Counted from the stretch's first letter, positions 9,434-19,078 are shown. The stretch: 64,000 bases of DNA from Bosea sp. BIWAKO-01 (GCF_001748145.1 NZ_BCQA01000001.1:4180501-4244500), one strand, 5' to 3'. Notes: a model not told the origin generated them from the letters alone. A program made the numbers and translations.

Positions 9434-10003
9434 ATGACCGATACGCTCGCCCTGCTCAAGCTGCGCCGTTCGGTGCCGCCGCAATTCCTGTCTGCTCCCG
9501 GCCCCAGCGCCGACCAGCTCCGCGACCTGCTGACCATTGGCGCGCGTGTGCCCGATCACGGCAAGCTTGCGCCGTGGCGTTTCGTTCTGTTCGAAGGCAT
9601 CGCACGCGAGACGGCCGGCGATGTGGTCGCAAAGGTGTTTCGCGCCAGGAACCCTGACGCCGACGACGAGAAGGTTGCTTTTGAGCGGAAGCGCCTGACC
9701 CATGCGCCGCTGATCATCGGCGTGGTCTCGCGTGCGCGGCCGCATGTCAAAATTCCGGAATGGGAGCAGGAGCTTTCCGCCGGCGCCGTCTGCATGAATA
9801 TCCTCGTGGCTGCTCACGCGATGGGTTTCGGTGCGTCCTGGCTGACCAACTGGTTTTCGTTCGATCGTGACGTGCTCTCTGCGTTCGGCCTCGCTGATGA
9901 TGAGCGCATGGCAGGCTTCATCCATATCGGCACGCCCGAAACCGTCCCCGCCGACCGGGACCGGCCGGTGCTCGCCGACATTGTCAGCCATTACGGGGCC
10001 TGA
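9434..10003 (+). CDS. Nitroreductase family protein (YdjA-like)
   Basis: A 189-residue FMN-dependent oxidoreductase. The N-terminus LKLRRSVPPQ (the RRS FMN-phosphate contact), GARVPDHGKLAPWRFV, and GAVCMNILVAAHAMGFGASWLTNW match the short, YdjA-like nitroreductase subgroup, which reduces nitro compounds or related substrates with NAD(P)H. The next gene, a flavin reductase-like protein, starts 4 bp after its stop, so the two form an operon and probably share redox or flavin chemistry. Confidence 0.85.
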   Translation: MTDTLALLKLRRSVPPQFLSAPGPSADQLRDLLTIGARVPDHGKLAPWRFVLFEGIARETAGDVVAKVFRARNPDADDEKVAFERKRLTHAPLIIGVVSRARPHVKIPEWEQELSAGAVCMNILVAAHAMGFGASWLTNWFSFDRDVLSAFGLADDERMAGFIHIGTPETVPADRDRPVLADIVSHYGA

Positions 10004-10007
10004 GCGG

Positions 10008-10613
10008 ATGATCTACTCGACCGCGCTCCAGGACCACGGCCTGCCGCACGACCCGTTCAAGGCGATCGTGACGCCGCGTCCGATCGGCTGGATCACGGCG
10101 CTGAGTGCCAAGGGCGAGATCAATCTCTCGCCCTACAGCTTTTTCAACGCGGTCTCGTCGCGGCCGCATATCGTGATGTTCTCCTCCGAGGACAAGAAGG
10201 ACGCGGTTTCCTTCATCGAGGAGACGGGCGAGTTCACCTGTTCGCTGGTCACCAAGGCACTGGCGCAGCAGATGAACCTGACGTCGGCGCCGCTGCCGCG
10301 TGGGGCGAGCGAATACGAGCATTCCGGGCTCGCAATGGCCGAGTCGAGTTTCGTCAAGCCTCCGCGTGTCGCCGGCAGCCCGGCCGCGCTCGAGTGCAAG
10401 CTGCTTTCCATCCAGCAGCTCAAGGATCTCGACGAAAAGCCGGTGCCGCGCTGGATGGTGCTGGGTCAGGTCGTCGGGATCTTCATGGATGACGCCTATG
10501 TCCGGGACGGGCGTTTCGACACGGCGGCGGCCCATCCGATCGCCCGCTGCGGCTATGCGGACTATGCCGAGGTCGACCACCTGTTCTCGATCATCCGCCC
10601 GACCGGCGGCTGA
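10008..10613 (+). CDS. Flavin reductase family (FMN-binding split-barrel) protein
   Basis: A 201-residue protein beginning at the ATG only 4 bp after the nitroreductase stop. The motif AIVTPRPIGWITALSAKGEINLSPYS followed by FFNAVSSRPHIVMFS is the flavin-binding signature of the flavin reductase-like/DIM6 family, which binds FMN and reduces it with NAD(P)H. Length is normal. Together with the preceding nitroreductase it suggests an FMN-dependent reduction function; the substrate is unknown. Confidence 0.85.
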   Translation: MIYSTALQDHGLPHDPFKAIVTPRPIGWITALSAKGEINLSPYSFFNAVSSRPHIVMFSSEDKKDAVSFIEETGEFTCSLVTKALAQQMNLTSAPLPRGASEYEHSGLAMAESSFVKPPRVAGSPAALECKLLSIQQLKDLDEKPVPRWMVLGQVVGIFMDDAYVRDGRFDTAAAHPIARCGYADYAEVDHLFSIIRPTGG

Positions 10614-10622
10614 GCAGGGCCC

Positions 10623-10805
10623 GTGCCGCGGCCGCCGGACGAGGATGACGACTGGCGAATGACCGTCAATCTGCTTGCGATCATCGCAACGCTCCTGCTG
10701 CTTGGCGCTGGAATCTGGCTGCTCTTCGGACTCGATCGCGCGCGGAAGGCGCAGGATTGCCTGTCCTCGACACAGCGCAACTGCCGGCAGATCCGCGTTC
10801 CCTGA
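10623..10805 (+). CDS. Small single-pass membrane protein
   Basis: A 60-residue protein from a GTG start 9 bp after the flavin reductase stop. It has an acidic N-terminus (PPDEDDDW), one membrane helix (NLLAIIATLLLLGAGIWLLF) and a basic, cysteine-containing C-terminus. I do not recognise the family. The close spacing suggests co-transcription with the flavin reductase gene. Confidence 0.55.
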   Translation: MPRPPDEDDDWRMTVNLLAIIATLLLLGAGIWLLFGLDRARKAQDCLSSTQRNCRQIRVP

Positions 10806-10848
10806 TCGAAGCGCCGGAAGCCGATTCTTCAGGATCAGTTTCCGGGGC

Positions 10849-11727
10849 TCATCGACCCAGCTTCTCAGCCCGCGCCTTCAGGCGCTGTGCCCTGACAAGG
10901 TGAGGGCGATCGAGCATCTCGCCGTTGAGTCCGATCACGCCCATCCCCGGATTGGCCGCGAACAGGGCGATGATGGCATCGGCCTTGGCGACGTCCTCGG
11001 GCGCTGGAGCGAAGACCTCGTTGATCACCGGAACCTGCGCGGGATGGATCGCCATCTTGCCGGTGAAGCCGTCCCGGCGAGCCGCGATGCATTCGGCGCG
11101 AAAGCCATCGGCATCACGGAAGTTTGTGAAGACGGTGTCGATCGCATCGACCTGCGAGGATGCGGCGGCGAAGAGCGTGAGCGATCGGGCGAGGCGGTAG
11201 GGATCGGTATAGGAGCCGTCGCTCAGCCGGTTGCTCTCGGCGCCGAGATCCGCGGACAGGTCTTCTGCTCCCCAGGTCAGAGCCGCGAGCCGATGCGTGG
11301 CGCCGGCATAGCTGCCGAGGCCGAAGATGCCCTTTCCAGTTTCGGTGGCGATCGGAATGATCCGGGTCGCGCCGTCCGGGAGTTCGCATTCAGCCTCCCG
11401 AACTGCGATCCTGGCGGCGAGATGCGAGACATCGGTGCCGCCCTCGGATTTCGGCAGCATGATCGCATCGGGGGCGCCCGGCATGATCATATCGAGATCG
11501 GCATCGCTGAGCCCGGTCGTGAGCGCATTGATGCGCACGATCAGGAGGGGCCGCTTCGCCTGCTGGCGAGCCACCTTGAGGAAATCCAGGCTGATGGTGC
11601 GGGCCTGGGCCTTGCCGTCGAGTGCGACCGAATCCTCCAGGTCCAGGATCAGCGCATCGGCGCCGCTCTCCAGGCCCTTCTGGAGCTTCTTCGGGCTGTC
11701 GCCCGGTACGAAAAGGAGCGAACGCAT
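10849..11727 (-). CDS. HpcH/HpaI aldolase family CoA-ester lyase (CitE-like)
   Basis: A 292-residue protein starting MRSLLFVPGDSPKKL, the family N-terminus. The metal-binding region LILDLEDSVALDGKAQAR, PLLIVRIN and IHPAQVPVINEVFAP match CitE-like lyases that cleave or make malyl-CoA or related 3-hydroxyacyl-CoA esters. The upstream MaoC-type hydratase gene ends 4 bp before this start, so the two act as an operon, consistent with hydration of an enoyl-CoA followed by C-C cleavage. Which CoA ester is used cannot be told. Confidence 0.85.
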   Translation of the reverse strand: MRSLLFVPGDSPKKLQKGLESGADALILDLEDSVALDGKAQARTISLDFLKVARQQAKRPLLIVRINALTTGLSDADLDMIMPGAPDAIMLPKSEGGTDVSHLAARIAVREAECELPDGATRIIPIATETGKGIFGLGSYAGATHRLAALTWGAEDLSADLGAESNRLSDGSYTDPYRLARSLTLFAAASSQVDAIDTVFTNFRDADGFRAECIAARRDGFTGKMAIHPAQVPVINEVFAPAPEDVAKADAIIALFAANPGMGVIGLNGEMLDRPHLVRAQRLKARAEKLGR

Positions 11728-11731
11728 CCGG

Positions 11732-12229
11732 TCAGACCGCGATCGTCGTGGGTTCGGGGTGTTTGCGCATGAAGGCCTGGCGGCGACATTGGGCGACCAG
11801 GGTGCCGTCCTGCTTATAGGCGCGATGGTGGAACTCGACGATCCCGGCATCGGGTCGCGAGCGGGACTCACGCTTGCCGACGATTTCGGTGACGCAGTTC
11901 ACGGTGTCGCCCTCGAAGAGCGGGGCAGGGAAGGTCACGTCGGTCATGCCGAGATTCCCGATGGTGGTGCCGACCGTGGTGTCGTTGACGGAGATGCCGA
12001 TCATCAGCCCCAGGGTGAACAGGGAGTTCATCAGCGGCTTGCCCCACTCCGTTTCGGTCGCGCAGAAATGCGCATCGATATGAAGAGGTTGCGGATTCAA
12101 GGTCATGTTCGAGAAAAGCATGTTGTCCATCTGGGTCACGGTGCGCGTAAGTCCGTGCTCGATGACCGCGCCGACCTGGAAATCCTCGAAATAGATCCCG
12201 CCGCGCTTGTGCCGCTTCACCTCGGTCAT
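11732..12229 (-). CDS. MaoC family dehydratase (hot-dog fold)
   Basis: A 165-residue protein with a single hot-dog domain; the segment GIYFEDFQVGAVIEHGLTRT, the DNMLFSNMTLNPQPLHIDA region (with the D/N-x5-H type active site) and FPAPLFEGDTVN match the MaoC (R)-specific enoyl-CoA hydratase family. Translated just ahead of the CitE-like lyase gene with a 4-bp gap. It is shorter than the double-hot-dog mesaconyl-CoA hydratase, so that assignment is not supported. Confidence 0.85.
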   Translation of the reverse strand: MTEVKRHKRGGIYFEDFQVGAVIEHGLTRTVTQMDNMLFSNMTLNPQPLHIDAHFCATETEWGKPLMNSLFTLGLMIGISVNDTTVGTTIGNLGMTDVTFPAPLFEGDTVNCVTEIVGKRESRSRPDAGIVEFHHRAYKQDGTLVAQCRRQAFMRKHPEPTTIAV

Positions 12230-12366
12230 GAACGCTCCTCCAATGCCGCATTCCGGCGCTTCAAGCCGGCTCGATGATTCCGCGTGTTTAACGGTTCGCT
12301 TACCATAATCGGGGCAGTCTCCACAGGAGCTCCGGCACCTTGCGCTCGGGCTGCCCGAGAGTCTGC

Positions 12367-13434
12367 ATGTTCCTGTTCACTACGCCTACGACGCGTGAGA
12401 CTGCACCGGCCAATCCGGTCGTCAATGCCATTCGCGACGGCGCCGAACGGAGCGGTGCCGGTTTCGATTACCTGCTGAAGACGGCGCAGCGCGAATCGGC
12501 GCTTGATCCCGATGCGAAGGCCAAGACCTCGAGCGCCACCGGGTTGTTCCAGTTCATCGAGCAGACCTGGCTTTCCATGGTGAAGCAGGAGGGGCCGAAG
12601 CAGGGGCTTTCCGATTACGCCAATGCGATCAGCGCCGACGAGACCGGTCGGCTCAGCGTGCCGGACGCCGCGACGCGAGACAAAATCCTGCAACTGCGCA
12701 ATGATCCGCAGGTGGCTGCCGTCATGGCCGGGGCACTGACCCAGAAGAATCGCGACCAGCTTGCCTCGACGCTCGGTCGCCAGCCGAATGCCGGCGAACT
12801 CTACATGGCGCATGTGCTCGGCTCGCGTGGCGCGAGCGACCTCATTCGCGCCGCCGGCAATGATCCGACGCGGGTCGCAGCCAAGGACTTTCCCGAGGCC
12901 GCTTCAGCCAATCGCAACATCTTCTTCGACAAGTCAGGCCGCGCCCGCACGGCCCAGGAGGTCTACGGCGTGCTGGCGGCGAGCCATGCCAACACGCAGC
13001 TTGCCGCAGCGACCACGACGGGGAGCGTCAAGTCCGCGGCTGGCACTGACCAGCCGGTGCCGATTGCTGCCGCGTTGGCGCCTGATCGGGCCAAGGGGCT
13101 GATCGGATTGTTCTCGACCGAGGGCTCGCGCCAGCCGGTCTCCAAGGCGGTGGCCAATCTCTGGACGACGCCGCGCAGCGACGCTTCGCGTCTGGCGGCC
13201 CTCGATCCTGCCGACCGCTATTTCCCGCGGCAGGGCGCAAGCGACGCCGCTCCGTCTCCTCCGCCCGCCTCAACGGCGCCCGCGAACCCGCCGACTGCCA
13301 CGACTGCTCCCTTGCCGCCATCGCGCCCGCTCGATTTGACCCAGGCTGGGAACACCGTACCCAAATCGACGGCGAAGCCGCGTCGTGCCCCGCTCGATCT
13401 TTCCGCCTTCATGGTCCAGCGGAGCGGCACATGA
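12367..13434 (+). CDS. Lytic transglycosylase (SLT domain) with Pro/Ala-rich tail
   Basis: A 355-residue protein from the ATG at 12367. The SLT motif is clear: YLLKTAQRESALDPDAKAK (catalytic Glu in RES) followed by SSATGLFQFIEQTWL. The domain covers about residues 25-190 and cleaves peptidoglycan glycan strands. The rest is a low-complexity tail rich in Pro, Ala and Thr (about residues 285-330). No clear signal peptide is visible, so export may be by another route. The stop overlaps the DUF2336 start (ATGA), so both are translationally coupled, an arrangement often seen in Rhizobiales. Confidence 0.8.
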   Translation: MFLFTTPTTRETAPANPVVNAIRDGAERSGAGFDYLLKTAQRESALDPDAKAKTSSATGLFQFIEQTWLSMVKQEGPKQGLSDYANAISADETGRLSVPDAATRDKILQLRNDPQVAAVMAGALTQKNRDQLASTLGRQPNAGELYMAHVLGSRGASDLIRAAGNDPTRVAAKDFPEAASANRNIFFDKSGRARTAQEVYGVLAASHANTQLAAATTTGSVKSAAGTDQPVPIAAALAPDRAKGLIGLFSTEGSRQPVSKAVANLWTTPRSDASRLAALDPADRYFPRQGASDAAPSPPPASTAPANPPTATTAPLPPSRPLDLTQAGNTVPKSTAKPRRAPLDLSAFMVQRSGT

Positions 13435-14645
13435 TCGTTCGCCGATTCCTGCTCTGGGCCCGTACGGCCAACGCCGAAGCCCGCGCCTCCGGCGCAGCCG
13501 CGCTTGCGGGCGCTTATTTGCACTCCGGCATGTCCGACGAGGATCGCCGCGAGGCCGAAACTGCGCTGATCGCGCTGATCGATGATCCGTCGCCCCTGGT
13601 TCGCCGCGCCATCGCGGAGGAGGTCGCGACCTCGCCGCGTGCGCCGCGTGCGCTGATCCTCAACCTCATCGCCGAGCAAAGCGACGTGAATGCACTGGTC
13701 CTGGCGCATTCGCCGGTGCTGACCGAGGCGGACCTGGTCGATGCCGCTGCCGTTGGGGATGCTCTGGCGCAACGCGCCATCGCACAGCGGCCCTGTCTGC
13801 CGACCAGTGTCGCGGCAGCGCTAGCCGAAGTCGGCTGTGAGGAAGCGCTGCTGGCCCTGGCAGGCAATCGCAGCGCGTGGATGCCGAGCTTCTCGCTTGA
13901 GCGCATGTTCGAGCGCGCGGGCGGCTCCGGGGCCTTGCGCGAGGCGCTGCTTGCCCGAAACGATCTGCCTGCAGGGCTTCGCCAGGCCATTGCGGGGCGG
14001 ATGTCGGATGCGTTGGCGAGCTTCGTCTCCGGCTGCGGCTGGCTGACGCCGGAGCGCAGCGCAAGGCTGGCGCGCGAGTCGACCGAGCGGGTGGCTGTCG
14101 CACTCGCAGCAGGCGGCGAAGACAGCGATGCGCCAGCGATCGTCGAGTGCCTGCGCGAGAACGGCCGGCTGACGCCGGGGTTGATGCTGCGCTCGCTCCT
14201 CAGCGTAGAGCCGGCCCTGGCGGAGGCGGCGTTCTCGTCCCTTTCCGGTCTGCCGCTCGCTCGCGTGTCGGCGATCCTCCGGGACCGGAGCGGCGCGAGC
14301 TTGCGAGGGCTGTACCGCAAGGCCGGCATGCCGGGCTCGTTGCTGCCGGCCTTTGCGGCAGCAATCGCCGCATTGAACATATCCGGCTTCGAACGGGTGA
14401 GCGGTACGCAGGGCATCGACCGAGCCATCATGGCCAGCGTCATGAGCTGCTGCGAGAGCCTCGAAGGCAGCGAGGCCGATTCGCTGAACGGCCTGCTGCG
14501 GCGGCTCGATGCCGAAGCGGCGCGCGAGGAAGCGCGGCTGATGGCGGATGCGTTTGCAGATGATGCGGCGCTCGCCCTGCTGGTCGAGGCCGATCCGTCC
14601 CTGCTCGTCGAGCTCGACGAGGCGGATCTTCGAAGCGCTGCCTGA
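13431..14645 (+). CDS. DUF2336 domain protein
   Basis: A 404-residue, Ala-rich, all-helical protein. Segments such as LVRRAIAEEVATSPRAPRAL and NALVLAHSPVLTEADLVDAA recur in a HEAT-like pattern, as in the DUF2336 family found in Alphaproteobacteria. Function unknown. It starts four bases before the lytic transglycosylase stop. No membrane segment or catalytic motif is seen. Confidence 0.8.
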   Translation: MIVRRFLLWARTANAEARASGAAALAGAYLHSGMSDEDRREAETALIALIDDPSPLVRRAIAEEVATSPRAPRALILNLIAEQSDVNALVLAHSPVLTEADLVDAAAVGDALAQRAIAQRPCLPTSVAAALAEVGCEEALLALAGNRSAWMPSFSLERMFERAGGSGALREALLARNDLPAGLRQAIAGRMSDALASFVSGCGWLTPERSARLARESTERVAVALAAGGEDSDAPAIVECLRENGRLTPGLMLRSLLSVEPALAEAAFSSLSGLPLARVSAILRDRSGASLRGLYRKAGMPGSLLPAFAAAIAALNISGFERVSGTQGIDRAIMASVMSCCESLEGSEADSLNGLLRRLDAEAAREEARLMADAFADDAALALLVEADPSLLVELDEADLRSAA

Positions 14646-14663
14646 GGCGTCGTCGCCGGCGGG

Positions 14664-15437
14664 TCAGTAGCCGAATTGCTCGCGCAGGATGCGTTCATCC
14701 AGGCTGTGGCCGGGATCGTGCAGCATGACGAGGTCGATGCCGCGGTCGATCGCGATCGCGACCGAGACGACATTGTCGATCTGGATATGGTCGGCCATCG
14801 CGCTGACCGGGCGTTTTGGCGCTTCCAGGACCTCGATCATGACCTGTGCCTGGTCGGGAAGCAGGGCCCCGCGCCAGCGCCGTGGGCGAAAGGCGGCGAT
14901 CGGGGTCAGGGCCAGCAGAGGCGCATCGAGCGGCAGGATCGGGCCATTGGCTGAGAGATTGTAGGCCGTCGAGCCCGCAGGCGTCGCCAGCAGGATACCG
15001 TCGGATATCAGTTCCTCCAGCCGCACCTGGCCATCGACGGACAGGCGAAGCTTCGCCGCCTGGTAGGAGCGGCGGAGCAGGGACACTTCGTTGATCGCCT
15101 TGGCACGGTATTCCCGGCCATTCTCGTCGATCGCGAGCATCGAAAGCGGGTGGACGATGCTGCGATGGGCGGCTTCCAGGCGCTTGGTCAGGCCGCGCTC
15201 GCGGAACTCGTTCATCAGGAAGCCGACCGAGCCGCGATTCATGCCGTAGATCGGCTTTCCCGTGCCGATGAAGCGATGCAGCGTCTGTAGCATCAGCCCG
15301 TCGCCACCAAGCGCCACAATGACATCGGCGCTGTCGCAATCGGCATTGCCATAGCGCGCGACGAGCTTCTCCAGTGCGGCTTCGGCCTCTGGCGTCTCAC
15401 TGGCGACGAAGGAGATGGCTGCGAAGCGCGCGGTCAT
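14664..15437 (-). CDS. nadK: NAD kinase
   Basis: A 257-residue enzyme phosphorylating NAD+ to NADP+. Start taken as the ATG at 15435-15437 ([13 protein letters not shown]). The catalytic GGDG is in [17 protein letters not shown], the NAD-binding region is [14 protein letters not shown], and NEVSLLRRS and [15 protein letters not shown] are the later family motifs. Full-length. Convergent with DUF2336. Core housekeeping gene. Confidence 0.95.
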   Translation of the reverse strand: MTARFAAISFVASETPEAEAALEKLVARYGNADCDSADVIVALGGDGLMLQTLHRFIGTGKPIYGMNRGSVGFLMNEFRERGLTKRLEAAHRSIVHPLSMLAIDENGREYRAKAINEVSLLRRSYQAAKLRLSVDGQVRLEELISDGILLATPAGSTAYNLSANGPILPLDAPLLALTPIAAFRPRRWRGALLPDQAQVMIEVLEAPKRPVSAMADHIQIDNVVSVAIAIDRGIDLVMLHDPGHSLDERILREQFGY

Positions 15438-15523
15438 CAGGGGGTCCGGATCAGCCAGGCTCAGGGGCAAGGAGCGGTTGGCATAGCACGGCGGTGACGG
15501 AAGGGGCGAGCCTGGGCAGGCAT

Positions 15524-15550
15524 AAAAAGAGCCGGGGTCGCCCCCGGCTC
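15524..15550 (-). terminator. Rho-independent terminator downstream of the MBL-fold gene
   Basis: On the minus strand, stem GAGCCGGGG / CCCCGGCTC (15529-15550) is followed by TTTTT (15524-15528 on the plus strand as AAAAA). It lies 23 bp after the stop of the metallo-hydrolase gene. Confidence 0.8.
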
Positions 15551-15573
15551 GATGCGCGACGATGCCGCATGCC

Positions 15574-16560
15574 TCAGATGGACGTGGTCCATTGCACGGG
15601 GACGAGCTCGAAGCCGTTACCCGATTTCGCGATGTGGCCGGTGGCCGGGAAGGGCGCGTGGTAGAACGCGACCTGCATCTTGTCGGCAGAGACCATGTCG
15701 AGGAGCTTGCGGCGTGTGGCGGCAGCCTGTGGCCCGTCCATATCGAACACCGCGGACCAGTCCGGATTGCGGACGAAGAGGGCTGGGTGGTTGGTCGTGT
15801 CCGACATCACCATCATCCTTGCCGCGCCGGAGCTGAGCGCGAAGGTGGTGTGGCCGGGCGTATGGCCAGGCGCCGCGATGGCTGTGATGCCGGGCAGGAT
15901 CTCCTTGCCGGCCTCAAACTGCTTCACATCCTTGGAGACAGGGCCGAAGACGCGGCGCACGCCGCCAAATGCCCCCTTCATGGCCTCGGGCGCGGCGTTC
16001 ATCCTGGCGTCGTCCATCCAGTAGGCCCATTCCGCCGCCGGGACCATGACCTCGGCATTGGGGAAAACGGCCGTGCCGTCCTTCAGGCGGAAGCCGTTGA
16101 TATGATCGCCATGGAAATGGCTGAAGACGACCGTGGATACATCCTTGGGATCGAAACCAGCGGCGCGGAAATTGGCGAGCCAGGCTCCGGAGGTCGGCGC
16201 GCCCGAATCGCCATTGCCGGTATCGATCAGGATGAGCTTTCCGCCACTCTGGATGGCGAGCGTCGTGAAGGTGATGTTCAAGGCGTCGGCCGGCAGGAAG
16301 GCCTGCGCCATCGCCGTCTTGACCTCCGCGAGTTCGGCATTGCGGACGAAGCCCTCGAGCGGACGACGGGCGAAGCCGTCATTGATCGCGGTGAGGACCA
16401 TGTCCCCGATCTTGTAGCGATAGTATCCGGGGGCCTGATTCACGGGGGCTCCTTGCGCTTGAGCCGGTGTGAATCCGGCAGGTAAATCCAAGGTGGTGGC
16501 AACAGCGAGCGCGCCGGCACCGGCAATCACGGTGCGGCGCGACGGACTAAAAGGCGGCAT
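15574..16560 (-). CDS. Tat-exported MBL-fold metallo-hydrolase
   Basis: A 328-residue protein with a twin-arginine type signal ([18 protein letters not shown]) and the zinc-binding motif [12 protein letters not shown] (HxHxDH), plus [11 protein letters not shown] and an Asp in MVMSDTTNH, so all metal ligands are present. The fold is used by lactonases, thioesterases and glyoxalase II; the overall sequence is closest to secreted, quorum-quenching-like or arylsulfatase-like MBL enzymes, but the substrate is not known. The Tat signal predicts export in folded form. Confidence 0.85.
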   Translation of the reverse strand: MPPFSPSRRTVIAGAGALAVATTLDLPAGFTPAQAQGAPVNQAPGYYRYKIGDMVLTAINDGFARRPLEGFVRNAELAEVKTAMAQAFLPADALNITFTTLAIQSGGKLILIDTGNGDSGAPTSGAWLANFRAAGFDPKDVSTVVFSHFHGDHINGFRLKDGTAVFPNAEVMVPAAEWAYWMDDARMNAAPEAMKGAFGGVRRVFGPVSKDVKQFEAGKEILPGITAIAAPGHTPGHTTFALSSGAARMMVMSDTTNHPALFVRNPDWSAVFDMDGPQAAATRRKLLDMVSADKMQVAFYHAPFPATGHIAKSGNGFELVPVQWTTSI

Positions 16561-16645
16561 TGCAGTCTCCCTAGGCGCGTCTTCGGCCTGAGCAGCAGCC
16601 TAGCGTCCGGTTCGGGGGCTTCAACCGCGCGGGATTGTTGCGAGG

Positions 16646-17122
16646 TCAACTTTCCGTGAGTGGTGCGTCCATGGTGCGCTGGCCGTCTGCGGGTACGCGA
16701 TGGTCGTGCGAAGGGGCGCTGGCAGCCAGCAACCCGTCATAGCGCGCCAGGGCCCGCAGCATGGCCGCGCAAAGGGCCAAGGAGCCGAGCATGGCGTTGC
16801 CCGAACATTCCGCGACCAGGGCCTGGAAGGCCGCGCTGTCCTCCTCGGCCAGGCATTGCAGGCTCCAGTTCCACTCCGGAGCCTTCTGGCGCAGGAGGTT
16901 GATCGCGACGTCGATATTGGCGCTGACCAGGCCGAGCGCCTTCCAGAGCGAACCCTGCTGATAGATGCCGCCCATGGGCGTGCGGCGGCCGACGAGATGG
17001 CTCGGCTTGCGCCGTACGGTAAAGCCCAGCGCCTCATAGATATCGGCATCGAGCGCACGATCGGGCTTTTCGGCCGTCTCGCAGCGCTCGGCCAGCGCGA
17101 GCAAGTGTTCCCGTCTGTCCAT
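16646..17122 (-). CDS. Conserved hypothetical protein with a phage-type N-terminal motif
   Basis: A 158-residue protein. The start RREHLLALAERCETAEKPDRALDADIYEALGF resembles a motif seen in many short phage- or island-borne proteins of Alphaproteobacteria (L-x2-R-x-E-x3-P-x2-L-D-x2-I). The remainder is helical and has no recognised domain. It sits next to a tRNA gene, which is a common location for phage-derived genes, but there are no other phage genes here. Confidence 0.6.
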   Translation of the reverse strand: MDRREHLLALAERCETAEKPDRALDADIYEALGFTVRRKPSHLVGRRTPMGGIYQQGSLWKALGLVSANIDVAINLLRQKAPEWNWSLQCLAEEDSAAFQALVAECSGNAMLGSLALCAAMLRALARYDGLLAASAPSHDHRVPADGQRTMDAPLTES

Positions 17123-17208
17123 GGCCGTTCGCCTAGCCCGGAGGCTCTCACAGCATCGCTTGCACCTTCGTGCCGCCAGCCGGTCGCGCGAAGCGAGCCA
17201 GAGATGTG

Positions 17209-17283
17209 TGGTGCCGGCTGAGGGGATTGAACCCCCGACCTTCGGTTTACAAAACCGCTGCTCTACCGCTGAGCTAAGCCGGC
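17209..17283 (-). tRNA. tRNA-Thr (anticodon TGT)
   Basis: On the minus strand the sequence starts GCCGGCTTAGCTCAGCGGTA, has a D-loop, an anticodon loop TTTGTAA (anticodon TGT, Thr), the T-loop GGTTCAATCCC, a closing GCCGGC acceptor strand, and encoded CCA (17209-17211). All four stems pair. Confidence 0.93.
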
Positions 17284-17347
17284 CCGGTTGGCCAGATGCG
17301 GTTACCAGTCACGAGCGGCGAGGGCAAGATCGGGAACCACTTGCCCA

Positions 17348-17378
17348 AAGAAAAGCCCCGCCTCGAGGAGGCGGGGCT
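17348..17378 (-). terminator. Rho-independent terminator of the MHS transporter gene
   Basis: Perfect 11-bp stem AGCCCCGCCTC / GAGGCGGGGCT (17354-17378) with a 3-nt loop. On the minus strand it is followed by TTTTCTTT. It lies 24 bp after the transporter stop. Confidence 0.85.
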
Positions 17379-17401
17379 CGCACCTGTCGGCGATGGGCCG
17401 A

Positions 17402-19078
17402 TCAGTTGTTGTCGTAGGTGAGGATGTCGCGATCCTTGGTCTCGGGCACGAAGAGCATACCGATGACGAAGGTCATCATGGCGATCACGATCGGGTACCA
17501 GAGGCCGTAGAAGATGTCGCCGGTGCCGGCCACCATGGCGAAGGAGGTCGCCGGCAGCAGACCACCGAACCAGCCGTTGCCGATATGGTAGGGCAGCGAC
17601 ATGCCGGTGTAGCGGATACGGGTCGGGAAGAGCTCGACCAGGGCGGCGGCGATCGGGCCGTAGACCATCGTCACATAGACGACGAGGATCGTCAGGATGC
17701 CGATGATGGTCAGCGACTGGGCGTTGAACAGCGCGTTCATGAAGCCGGTCTTGACGATCCGGGCGTCGCCTGCCGCGGGATAACCGGCGGCGACCGCTTC
17801 CTTGGCGAGGTTGGCGGCGAAGCCGGCATCGATCGCGACATCCTTGCCGTTGACCGTGACCTTGGCCGCGGTGCCGGCCGGGGCCGGGACCTGGGTGTAC
17901 TGGATCGCCTGCGAGGCGAGCGTGCGGCGCGCGACATCGCAGGGCTGGGTGAAGGTGCGCACGCCGACCGGGTCGAAGACCGAGCCGCAGGTGGCCGGAT
18001 CGGCGACAACCTGAACCTTGACGTTCTCATGCGCTGCGGCGAGGCCGGGATTGGCAGCCTTGGTGAGCGCGCCGAAGAGCGGGAAGTAGGTCAGCGCCGC
18101 GATCAGGCAGCCGGCCAGGATGACGGGCTTGCGGCCGATCCTGTCCGAAAGCGAGCCGAACAGGATGAAGCCGCCGGTACCGAGGATCAGCGACCAGGCG
18201 ATCAGCACGTTGGCCGAATAGAGATCGACCTTCAGGATGCTCTGGATGAAGAACAGGGCGTAGAACTGACCGGTGTACCAGACGACGGCCTGGCCGGCGG
18301 TGAGACCGAACAGCGCCAGCAGGGCGATCTTCGCATTCTTCCACTGGCCAAAGGCCTCGGAAAGCGGTGCCTTCGAGCCGCTGCCCTCTTCCTTCATCTT
18401 CTTGAAGGCCGGGGATTCCTGCATCTGCAGACGGATCCAGACCGAGATCGCCAGCAGGAAAATCGAGGCCAGGAACGGAATGCGCCAGCCCCAGGCGGTG
18501 AATTCGGCCTCACCCATGGTGGTGCGGATGCCGAGAATGACGATCAGCGAAAGCAGCAGGCCGAGCGTCGCCGTGGTCTGGATCCAGGAGGTGTAGAAGC
18601 CGCGACGGCCCGGAGGCGCGTGCTCGGCGACATAGACCGCGGCCCCGCCATACTCACCGCCGAGCGCCAGGCCCTGCAGCATGCGCAACGCGATCAGGAT
18701 CACCGGTGCGATCCAGCCGATCGAGTTGTAGCCGGGCAGCAGGCCGACCAGGAAGGTCGAGGCGCCCATGATCACGATCGTGACGAGGAAGGTGTATTTG
18801 CGGCCGATGAGATCACCCAGGCGGCCGAAGAACAGCGCACCGAAGGGGCGGACGAGGAAGCCGGCGGCGAAGGCGAGCAACGCGAAGATGGCGCGCGTAT
18901 TCGGATCGAACGCGGAGAAGAAATGCGCGCCGATCATCACGGCGAGCGAACCGTAGAGATAGAAGTCGTACCATTCAAAGACGGTGCCGAGCGACGAAGC
19001 GAGAATGACGCGCTTCTCTTCCTTCGTCATGGGGCGTCGCGTCGCCGCAGCCCCCGATGTCTGTGCTGCCATGCTCAT
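17402..19078 (-). CDS. MFS transporter of the metabolite:H+ symporter (MHS) family
   Basis: A 558-residue, 12-segment membrane transporter from the ATG at 19076-19078, which has a good ribosome site (GGGGAGAACGCC before the ATG). Motifs of the MHS/ShiA-KgtP group: GTVFEWYDFYLYGSLA, FFGRLGDLIGRKYTF (loop 2-3) and GLALGGEYGGAAVYVAEHAP. It probably imports an organic acid or betaine with protons. Odd feature: an insertion of about 115 residues (about residues 340-450) between membrane segments 8 and 9 with two Cys, predicted to be outside the membrane. Confidence 0.88.
   Translation of the reverse strand: MSMAAQTSGAAATRRPMTKEEKRVILASSLGTVFEWYDFYLYGSLAVMIGAHFFSAFDPNTRAIFALLAFAAGFLVRPFGALFFGRLGDLIGRKYTFLVTIVIMGASTFLVGLLPGYNSIGWIAPVILIALRMLQGLALGGEYGGAAVYVAEHAPPGRRGFYTSWIQTTATLGLLLSLIVILGIRTTMGEAEFTAWGWRIPFLASIFLLAISVWIRLQMQESPAFKKMKEEGSGSKAPLSEAFGQWKNAKIALLALFGLTAGQAVVWYTGQFYALFFIQSILKVDLYSANVLIAWSLILGTGGFILFGSLSDRIGRKPVILAGCLIAALTYFPLFGALTKAANPGLAAAHENVKVQVVADPATCGSVFDPVGVRTFTQPCDVARRTLASQAIQYTQVPAPAGTAAKVTVNGKDVAIDAGFAANLAKEAVAAGYPAAGDARIVKTGFMNALFNAQSLTIIGILTILVVYVTMVYGPIAAALVELFPTRIRYTGMSLPYHIGNGWFGGLLPATSFAMVAGTGDIFYGLWYPIVIAMMTFVIGMLFVPETKDRDILTYDNN

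Noticed and set aside
9302..9991. N-terminal extension of the secreted protein gene on the minus strand
   Set aside because: Runs antisense to the nitroreductase gene; the signal peptide begins after 9301.
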